Positions 49,504-56,567 of a stretch of DNA of 56,567 bases are shown piece after piece. The notes beneath the pieces were generated by a model. The model saw only the letters and a program-made list of their open reading frames with translations. It had not been told where the DNA came from and did not search any database. Positions within the stretch are counted from its first letter, which is position 1; each line of letters begins with the position of its first letter. Made by a program: the position numbers and the translations under genes. The stretch comes from an uncultured archaeon (GTDB taxonomy: Archaea > Halobacteriota > Halobacteria > Halobacteriales > Haloferacaceae). The stretch is taken from contig CAKZPG010000046.1 in NCBI GenBank assembly GCA_937138675.1, positions 1 to 56,567 of the forward strand, in the 5' to 3' direction.

Positions 49504-49788
49504 CTACGGCACCCGTGGCAGAGTCCTAACGTCAAGAGTGGGGTGTGTGGCGCTGCGTGCGAGTACCTCCGTCCGTAGCTGGAGGGGCGCCCTGCCGGAG
49601 AGTGACTCGTTGTACTCGACAATGCAGGTGCCCGCGTCACGCTGCCACCAGTCGTGGTCGTCGTCCCTGACGCGGAAGACTCAGTCGTGCGACATTAACT
49701 CCGCCGGGTCAACTTCGCCGCCGCCAAAGCGACTCAGTAGGCCCCTGCGGCGAGTACTCAAGTCGATCGGCTCGGAAAAACTGCTCAT
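49504..49788 (-). pseudogene. Probable ~95-codon gene interrupted by one in-frame TGA at 49681-49683
   Basis: MSSFSEPIDLSTRRRGLLSRFGGGEVDPAELMSHD(TGA)VFRVRDDDHDWWQRDAGTCIVEYNESLSGRAPLQLRTEVLARSATHPTLDVRTLPRVP*. Confidence 0.5.
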
Positions 49789-50749
49789 GCCAATCCGTAT
49801 CGTGTCCACGGGCGGAACGATCGCATCGACAGACGACGCCGGCGGAGACGCGACACCTAGCCTCTCTGGTGAGGACCTCGTCGCCGCAGTGTCGGGCCTC
49901 AAGGCCGTGGCCGACGTTGAGACCGAGCAGTTCGCGAACGTCCCGAGCCCACACCTGACAGTCAAGCAACTGTGGGGCCTGACCGAACGAGTCCGGGAAC
50001 TCGACGCTGACCCCGACGTCGACGGGGTCGTTGTGACCCACGGGACGAGTACGCTGGAGGAGTCGGCGTACTTTGTTGACCTCTGTTACGACGGCGCGAC
50101 GCCGGTGGTGTTCACCGGCGCGATGCGGAACCCGTCACTGACCAGCCCCGATGGCCCGGGCAACGTACTCGCGAGCGTCCAGGTCGCGGTTGAGGACTGC
50201 GCCAGCGAGATGGGTGTTCTCGTGACCCTCGCTGACCGGGTCCACGCCGCGCGCGAGGCGACGAAGACCCACTCGACGGCGCTCGACACGTTCCGCGCGC
50301 CGGAGTTCGGCCCCCTCGCTGTCGTGGAGGAGGGGCGCGTTACGTGGCGGCGCCGGCCCGTGAACCCCGACCCGACGTTCGACCCCGACCCCGACGCCCT
50401 CACGGGCGACGTGGCGGCCCTGTGGGTCACTGTCGACATGTCCGAACGGCAGATACGCGCGGCGACCGACACCGCGGCCGTGTGTCTGGCGACGCTCGGC
50501 ACCGGCGGACACCCCCCGTCTGTCATCCCGGCGCTCCGCGACCTCCGCGCGGCCGACGTCCCCCTCGTCGCGACGACGCGGTGTCCCGAGGGTCGACTCG
50601 GGCGAGAGACGTATGGGTTCGAGGGGAGCCACAGAACGCTCCGCGATCTCGACACTTACTTCTCCGATCTCAACCTCCAGAAGACTCGCGTGCGGACGAT
50701 AGTCGCCCTCGGGGCAGACCGGCTGGACGACGCCTTCGAGCAACCCTGA
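49787..50749 (+). CDS. L-asparaginase (type I/II family)
   Basis: IRIVSTGGTIASTDD, DGVVVTHGTSTLEESAYFVDL. Confidence 0.93.
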   Translation: MPIRIVSTGGTIASTDDAGGDATPSLSGEDLVAAVSGLKAVADVETEQFANVPSPHLTVKQLWGLTERVRELDADPDVDGVVVTHGTSTLEESAYFVDLCYDGATPVVFTGAMRNPSLTSPDGPGNVLASVQVAVEDCASEMGVLVTLADRVHAAREATKTHSTALDTFRAPEFGPLAVVEEGRVTWRRRPVNPDPTFDPDPDALTGDVAALWVTVDMSERQIRAATDTAAVCLATLGTGGHPPSVIPALRDLRAADVPLVATTRCPEGRLGRETYGFEGSHRTLRDLDTYFSDLNLQKTRVRTIVALGADRLDDAFEQP

Positions 50750-50879
50750 GGAGAGTGCGCCCCGTACGTGGCCGGTGAACACCTCCGGGACGGGACAGAC
50801 CCACCCCGCGCAGGTCACCCGATGCCGTCGCCCCTCGCGCACGGGTCAGTGTCCATTATCAGAGGCAAGCAGAACGCGC

Positions 50880-50906
50880 ACGAGATTAGCCGTGGGAGAA
50901 ATCAGC
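50880..50906. mobile_element. Possible solo IS200/IS605-like end
   Basis: cgagattagccgtgggagaaatcag resembles gctttagccgtcggagaatgtca at 36001. Confidence 0.3.
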
Positions 50907-50907
50907 C

Positions 50908-51108
50908 TCACACCGCGCCAAGTTTCCATTCGGCAAGGCCGATCGAGTACACACCGGGCACGCCGATGAACAGCCGGTTCCCGCCCCGTTCAAACACTCT
51001 GGCCACGCTCGGAGCAGCCGCTTCCTTGGCCGCGTCAAGATCAATTTTGAGAGGCAGGCACCCGTGATACGGCCGGAGATTGAAAACAAGCCAAACTTTT
51101 AAAAATCA
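50908..51108 (-). pseudogene. Orphan C-terminal coding fragment without start codon
   Basis: …KVWLVFNLRPYHGCLPLKIDLDAAKEAAAPSVARVFERGGNRLFIGVPGVYSIGLAEWKLGAV*, with TGA immediately upstream in frame. Confidence 0.35.
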
Positions 51109-51248
51109 GAGCTAATGATTCACAATGTCTTCACATCCCGCCACTGGTGGCATCCCATAGGCGGCAAAATGACTACGGCTACAACCCCGTCGTGATCGAA
51201 CAGGACGCCGACCGAAGCGAGCAGTTCTAGAACACTCACAAAGCAATA

Positions 51249-51890
51249 ATGATCAACGGAGTTGCGACGCGTCCGGAGATCCTCAGCCAAGCCGATCCAG
51301 AATCAGTCGATATCTTCGCCGCACTCACTATGAACTCCGAGAATACCCGTGCGCTCTGTCGCCGTGTCAGGAGGCAGACTGTGGCGATCCGGACTATCCT
51401 CAGGGAGCCCCCGTCAGGCCACGCGACGGATATCACCGACGCTGCGGAGGAAACGGTTCACCTCCCTGCTGCCGGGGTGAAATCCATTGCGAGTGCAATG
51501 GTCGGATACGATCAACAGGTGTGTTCCGTTACGACATCGGGGTTCGACCTCGTCAACTCGATCGTCGACACACGGGGCCCGGCTGCAAACCGAGAGTTGT
51601 GCGATGTCGCGTTCCCGTCGGAGAGCCACGTCCTTGCCGACATTGAGGCGATGGAGGTTGCGACGCCGAGCACCGAACTCCGGCTGGACCGGCAGTATCT
51701 CCTGACGGTTGAGCCGACGACGGCCGACACGGTTCGTCAGCTCCTTCAGGGGAGCCCAATGAGCCGCCCGTTCGAGACCAGCAGCAGGCGGAACAGCAGC
51801 CAGACCACATTGCACCCGACAGCCTGTAGCGCAGACGGCCCTCGAACGTGGAGCCAGTCCGTTTTTCCGGGTTGCTGTCACAACACCAGC
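51249..51890 (+). CDS. Hypothetical or decayed ORF (true end unclear; the frame continues antisense-like into the next gene)
   Basis: First ~170 aa have protein-like composition; later part overlaps USP gene out of frame. Confidence 0.3.
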
Positions 51891-51891
51891 C

Positions 51892-52614
51892 ATGAGCGTG
51901 ACACACCGAGTTCTCGTCCCATTCGAACTGCCCGACGCCGACCCGCTACCGCCGGTCTTAGTCGAGACACTCGCTGCGATGGATATAGTCGTTCTCGGAC
52001 ACTACGGACTGCCGGAGCAGACCCCGCCGTCGGCGGGACGCGACCAGTTCGAGGTGGACGCGACTGCCGAGCTGGAGGATCTCACCGGACCATTCGAGAG
52101 CGCGGGGGCCCCCGTGACGACCCGGCTCGTGTTCGGCAAGGCCCGCGCCAAGACGATCGACCGGGTCACAATCGAGGAGGGGTGCGACGTGATTCTCACA
52201 CCGGGCCAGACCGCGGCGGTCGAGCGGATGTTCGTCCCGCTGCGCGGAGAGGAGAACTTCGACCGCATCCTGTCGTTCGTCGCCGAACTGCTGACGGAGA
52301 TCGACGCCTCGGTTACGCTGTTTCACACGGGCGAGGGGTTCGACCGCCGGCCGGGCGAGAAGCTACTCGCGGCCGCGACCGACCGGCTCGTCGGGGCCGG
52401 CGTCGGCAGCAACCGTATCAGTCGGTGGCTCTTGAAGGACGAGGACGCTGGCCGCAGTATCGCCGACCTCGGGGCGGCGTTCGACCTTCTCGTGCTGGGC
52501 GAGACGGAGCCGTCCCTGCGCGACCGGATCCTTGGGACTGTCCCGGCACAGGTGACAGCGAACACGGAGGCGCCGGCGTTCGTCGTGCGGAACGTCGAAG
52601 AGTCGGGAGAGTGA
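51892..52614 (+). CDS. Universal stress protein (UspA-like)
   Basis: HRVLVPFELPDADPLPPVLVETLAAMDIVVLGHYGLPEQT…; next to APC permease. Confidence 0.75.
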   Translation: MSVTHRVLVPFELPDADPLPPVLVETLAAMDIVVLGHYGLPEQTPPSAGRDQFEVDATAELEDLTGPFESAGAPVTTRLVFGKARAKTIDRVTIEEGCDVILTPGQTAAVERMFVPLRGEENFDRILSFVAELLTEIDASVTLFHTGEGFDRRPGEKLLAAATDRLVGAGVGSNRISRWLLKDEDAGRSIADLGAAFDLLVLGETEPSLRDRILGTVPAQVTANTEAPAFVVRNVEESGE

Positions 52615-52732
52615 GCCTAGCTAGCAAGCCAGTCATCCAGTTGAGGATGCGAGCCCGGGCCGGCTGTGTCGCCCAGATCTCGCGGTCGGTCGGTGACGAC
52701 GCTGCGGCGCCGTCGCCCAGGGGGCTCCGCCA

Positions 52733-54097
52733 GTGAGTGACGACCTGGAGCGGGACCTCGGGCTGTACGCGACTATCACGATCAGCATGGGCGCGATGAT
52801 CGGCAGCGGTATCTTCGTACTCCCGGCGCTGGGGTTCACAAAGGCCGGTCCGGCGGTGATCCTCGCGTACCTGCTGGCAGGGCTGGTCGTGCTGCCGGCA
52901 GCGCTGTCGAAGGCGGAGATGGCGACGGCAATGCCCGAGTCTGGTGGGACGTACCTCTACATCGACCGTGCCATGGGACCGCTGTTCGGAACGATCGCCG
53001 GCATCGGCGCGTGGTTCTCGCTGGTGTTCAAAAGCTCGTTCGCGCTGGTCGGGCTGGGGGCGTACCTGCTCCTCCTCGTCCCGTTGTCGGGAGGGCTGGT
53101 GAAGGCCGTCGCGCTCGGGCTAGCCGGACTCATTGTCGTACTCAACGTCGTCGGCACCGAGCAGAGTGGGAAGGCCCAGTCGATCATCGTCACCGCCGTC
53201 GTGATGGCGCTGGCGGCGTACGTGCTCAACGCCGGGTTCGCAGTCGATCCAGCGCGTTTCGACGGGTTTACTCAGAAAGGTGCCAGTGGCGTCGTCACCG
53301 CGGCGGCGTTCGTGTTTGTCTCCTACGCCGGCGTGACGAAGATCGCCAGTGTCGCCGAGGAGATCGAAAACCCCAACCGGAACCTGCCGCTGGGCATTCT
53401 CATCTCGATGGGAGTAATGATACTCCTGTACACTGTAGTGGTCGCGGCGATCGTTGGGCTGAACGATCCGGCGGTGCTATCAACGAGTGGGCCGAGCGGC
53501 GGTCCGTCGTTAACGCCTATGGCCGACGGCGCCGGCCAGCTGCTCGGTGGGCTCGGGGTCGCCGTCATCGCGGTGGTCGCGATTCTGGCGCTGACCAGTA
53601 TGGCCAACGCGGGCGTGCTGGCGTCCTCGCGGTTCCCGCTGGCGATGAGCCGGGACTCGCTGGCGCCAAGCGGACTCGCCCGGGTCAGCAAGCGGTTCCA
53701 GACGCCCCGGAACGCTATCCTGGCGACCGGCGTGCTCCTACTCGCGCTCATCGCGTTTGTCCCGGTCGTCGAGCTGGCGAAGCTGGCCAGCGCCTTCAAG
53801 ATCCTCGTGTTCTCGATATCCAACGTCGCCCTGATCGTGTTCCGCACGAGTGGCGTTGAATCCTATCAGCCGTCGTTCCGGGCGCCGGGCTACCCGTACG
53901 TTCAGGTCGTCGGTGTGGTTGGCGGCTTTGCGCTGCTCACCCAGATGGGGACGCTCCCAATCCTCGGGGCAGCCGGCATCATCGTCGGCGGGATCGGCTG
54001 GTACCTAGCCTATGGTCGGAGTCGGACCGACCGCGATGGGGCCCTCGGCGTCATCCTTGCCCGACGACGCGACGAAGATCCGGTCACCTCAGATTGA
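52733..54097 (+). CDS. APC family amino acid permease
   Basis: ITISMGAMIGSGIFVLPALGFTKAGPAVILAYLLAGLVVLPAALSKAEMATAMPESGGTYLYIDRAMGPLFGTIAGIGAW. Confidence 0.93.
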   Translation: MSDDLERDLGLYATITISMGAMIGSGIFVLPALGFTKAGPAVILAYLLAGLVVLPAALSKAEMATAMPESGGTYLYIDRAMGPLFGTIAGIGAWFSLVFKSSFALVGLGAYLLLLVPLSGGLVKAVALGLAGLIVVLNVVGTEQSGKAQSIIVTAVVMALAAYVLNAGFAVDPARFDGFTQKGASGVVTAAAFVFVSYAGVTKIASVAEEIENPNRNLPLGILISMGVMILLYTVVVAAIVGLNDPAVLSTSGPSGGPSLTPMADGAGQLLGGLGVAVIAVVAILALTSMANAGVLASSRFPLAMSRDSLAPSGLARVSKRFQTPRNAILATGVLLLALIAFVPVVELAKLASAFKILVFSISNVALIVFRTSGVESYQPSFRAPGYPYVQVVGVVGGFALLTQMGTLPILGAAGIIVGGIGWYLAYGRSRTDRDGALGVILARRRDEDPVTSD

Positions 54098-54547
54098 GCC
54101 AATGGCAGCACAACAGCTTGGCTCGGTCGTATGACGGTCGCAGACGACGCAAAAACGACTCGATACGACGATGACCGTATCGGGACGATTTACCAACCGG
54201 AGAGCGAACCGAAATACAGTAATCAGCCACTCGACGAGCTGGCCACAGTCCACGCGGCAGTCTGCCTGGTGGCGTTCGTCAAGGCGCGCGACAGACGGGT
54301 CGGGCACGAGCGGGATGGCCTCGATCTCGACATCCCTCCGCGGTCGTCGGTTACGCGCATCACCGGTCGAGACGAACCGGGGGACTCGACGCCGTTTCCG
54401 CCGCTCTGTCCGGTAGCAGTTGGGACTCGCCAGACTGTGTCGAGAGCTGATATAAAATCGAATCGGCTTTGTTCTGGATGATATTGTTGTATGGCACTGG
54501 CAACGTTAGGAGACAGGGCTGTAAGTCCCTGAACCGAACTGCGGGAA

Positions 54548-54620
54548 CGTCCTGACGGAGATTTGAACTCCGGTCCCTGGCTCCGCAAGCCAAGAGGATA
54601 GTCCACTACCCTACCAGGAC
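54548..54620 (-). tRNA. tRNA-Arg(GCG)
   Basis: Minus strand GTCCTGG…TTGGC-TTGCGGA-GCCAG…CGGAGTTCAAATCTCCG-TCAGGAC-G. Confidence 0.9.
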
Positions 54621-54737
54621 TCACTCTGACATACTCCGGGTTCGCTTATGAGGGTTACGATGCGACAGAGACCGATCACGCAAGCGGTCGTTTGTGCCTC
54701 CGGAACCACTTTTCCGTCCGGCACGGTACGACTGCGT

Positions 54738-55208
54738 ATGCGTCGCAGGCGAGTACTCACCGGAACCGCCGCGATCACCGCGGTGGCGGTCGCGGGTTGC
54801 ACCGGCGACGGGGATGGGACCGCGACCGACGGCGGCGACCCCACAGACGCGACGGGGACAGCCACGCCCGCTGGACTCGCTGCGGTCACGTTCACACCCC
54901 GGGAGTCGTGCCCGAATCCCGGCGGTGCGACAGTCAGACTCGACGCGGATCCGGTGTCGGTCGTCGGGTGCGTGATCGGCAAGAACGGATGTACGCGGCC
55001 GCGGCTGGCGTCCGTCGATCGCGACGCCGGAGACGTCACGGTCGTGGTCGCCGCCGTCGAGGAACGCGAGGAGGACGAGGCGTGTACCGAGGCGCTCGTC
55101 AACCTCGGTTACGAGGTTCGGATCGACGACGCCGACCCGCCGACGAGCGTGACCGTCGTCCACGACGATGTCGACGGCCGCCGGACGGTTGCGGACATCA
55201 CGCGGTGA
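54738..55208 (+). CDS. Hypothetical Tat-type lipoprotein
   Basis: MRRRRVLTGTAAITAVAVAGCTGDGDGT… lipobox; conserved-looking Cys residues. Confidence 0.75.
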   Translation: MRRRRVLTGTAAITAVAVAGCTGDGDGTATDGGDPTDATGTATPAGLAAVTFTPRESCPNPGGATVRLDADPVSVVGCVIGKNGCTRPRLASVDRDAGDVTVVVAAVEEREEDEACTEALVNLGYEVRIDDADPPTSVTVVHDDVDGRRTVADITR

Positions 55209-55486
55209 CGGTCGGCCGGAAGTCGGCGCGACCGGCCGGGACCGCGAACGTTCTTATACCGGGGCGCAACCAGTCGGCCTATGCCACGATGCGAGCCGCG
55301 ACCGGAGGGGCTGTCGCCCGGAGCCGCCACCGCACTCCGGGGCCAAAACGCACCACAGCGGCGTACCACCCGGGACAAGACAACGCTTAAGCGGCGTCCT
55401 GCCTTGGCTGTGGATATGCCTGAGGCCGCGACCGCTCGAACCGCGGGTTTCCGATTCGGGACCGAATCCCTGGGGGTGTCGCCCGG

Positions 55487-56567
55487 ATGGGTGTGATCGA
55501 AGACGTGTACGAGGACCTCGACACCGACGTCGACTTCGAGGAGTTCGAGGCCGCCGTCGAGGACAAGGTCGAACAGATGGGGGGGCTCGCCGACGAGGAG
55601 ACCGCGGCGATGCTGATCGCCCACGAGCTCAGAGACCAGGAGGTTGAGGGGATCGCCGACGTCGACCCCGGGATGGACGACGTGAAGTTCCTCGCGAAGG
55701 TCCAGCGCGTTGGAGAGCTTCGGACCTTCGACCGCGACGACGAGGACGCCGAGGAGGGGAAGGTCATAAACGTCGACGTCGCCGACGAGTCGGGTCGGAT
55801 CACGGTCACGATGTGGGACGAGATGGCCGAAGACGCGGTCGAGCGGCTCGAAACCGGCGATACCCTCCGGGTTGCCGGTCGCCCGAAGGACGGGTACAAC
55901 GGGCTCGAAGTCGACGTCGACAAGGTCGAGCCCGCGCCCGACGCCGAGGTCGACGTCGAGTCGATGGACGCCCACCGGATCGAAGACCTCTCGCTCGGGC
56001 TCTCAGACGTGAATCTCGCGGGGCGCGTCCTCAGCACCGACAGCGTCCGGACGTTCGATCGTGACGACGGCTCCGAGGGCCGGGTTGCGAACCTGTCGCT
56101 CGGTGATCCAACCGGCCGGATCCGGGTGACACTCTGGGACGAGCAGGCGGATCTGGCGACCGAGTACGCCGCGGGCGACACCGTCGAGGTCGTCGACGGC
56201 TACGTGCGGGAGCGGGATGGCAGCCTCGAACTCCACGTGGGCAACCGCGGCACCGTCGAGGGGGTCGACGAGAGTATCGAGTACGTACCCGACACCACCG
56301 ACGTCGGCTCGCTAGAGCTGGGCGAGACCGCGGACATCGCGGGCGGCGTGATCGAGACCGATCCCAAGCGGACGTTCGACCGCGACGACGGCTCCGAGGG
56401 ACAGGTTCGGAACGTCCGGATCAAAGACGAGACCGGCGACATCCGGGTGGCGCTGTGGGGCGAGTTGGCCGATCGCGACATCGATCTCGCGGACTACGTG
56501 GTGTTTACCGACGTGGAGATCCAAGACGGCTGGCAGGACGACCTCGAAGCCTCCGCGGGGTGGCAGT
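55487..56567 (+). CDS. Replication factor A-type single-stranded DNA-binding protein with tandem OB folds (truncated by window end)
   Basis: MGVIEDVYEDLDTDVDFEEFEAAVEDKVEQMGGLADEETAAMLI…; three RTFDRDD…G.I.VTLWDE repeats; not in supplied ORF track because no stop in window. Confidence 0.88.
   Translation, partial: MGVIEDVYEDLDTDVDFEEFEAAVEDKVEQMGGLADEETAAMLIAHELRDQEVEGIADVDPGMDDVKFLAKVQRVGELRTFDRDDEDAEEGKVINVDVADESGRITVTMWDEMAEDAVERLETGDTLRVAGRPKDGYNGLEVDVDKVEPAPDAEVDVESMDAHRIEDLSLGLSDVNLAGRVLSTDSVRTFDRDDGSEGRVANLSLGDPTGRIRVTLWDEQADLATEYAAGDTVEVVDGYVRERDGSLELHVGNRGTVEGVDESIEYVPDTTDVGSLELGETADIAGGVIETDPKRTFDRDDGSEGQVRNVRIKDETGDIRVALWGELADRDIDLADYVVFTDVEIQDGWQDDLEASAGWQ

Noticed and set aside
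51249-52736. Single 495-aa ORF
   Set aside because: C-terminal two thirds is an out-of-frame Arg-rich shadow of the UspA-like gene; only the first part might be real.
54089-54480. Possible USP-like remnant on the minus strand downstream of the APC permease
   Set aside because: Both strands give weak, unstructured ORFs; no recognisable motif.

Overview
High-GC archaeal chromosome segment. Protein families (TFE, Trm56, RNase P subunit Rpp21, DUF2110, MscS, SpoVT/PhoU, RPA) and acidic protein composition indicate a haloarchaeon. Most of the window is ordinary, densely packed housekeeping and metabolic DNA: methylmalonyl-CoA mutase/epimerase, Nnr, MoaC, HflX, TFE, Trm56, tRNA-Arg(CCT) and tRNA-Arg(GCG), an ABC importer, a SCO/CcdA/TlpA/DsbA thiol-redox operon, a cluster of UV-repair genes, asparaginase, an APC permease and an RPA-type SSB cut by the window end. 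No CRISPR array, prophage, intact transposon or rRNA was found. The observations most worth following up are: (i) an HflX paralogue (44867-46063) that keeps the HflX layout and C-terminal signature but has lost the GTP-binding motifs; (ii) a probable ~95-codon gene with one in-frame TGA (49504-49788) whose start overlaps the divergent asparaginase start; (iii) repeated IS200/IS605 (TnpB/omegaRNA-like) end remnants, one with a recognisable TnpB zinc ribbon; (iv) an hflX reading frame with no canonical start covering its conserved N-terminus; (v) a low-complexity acidic plus Gly/Met/Pro-rich protein. I saw no convincing new multi-gene defence or mobile system. All identifications are from reading sequence motifs; no database search was run.
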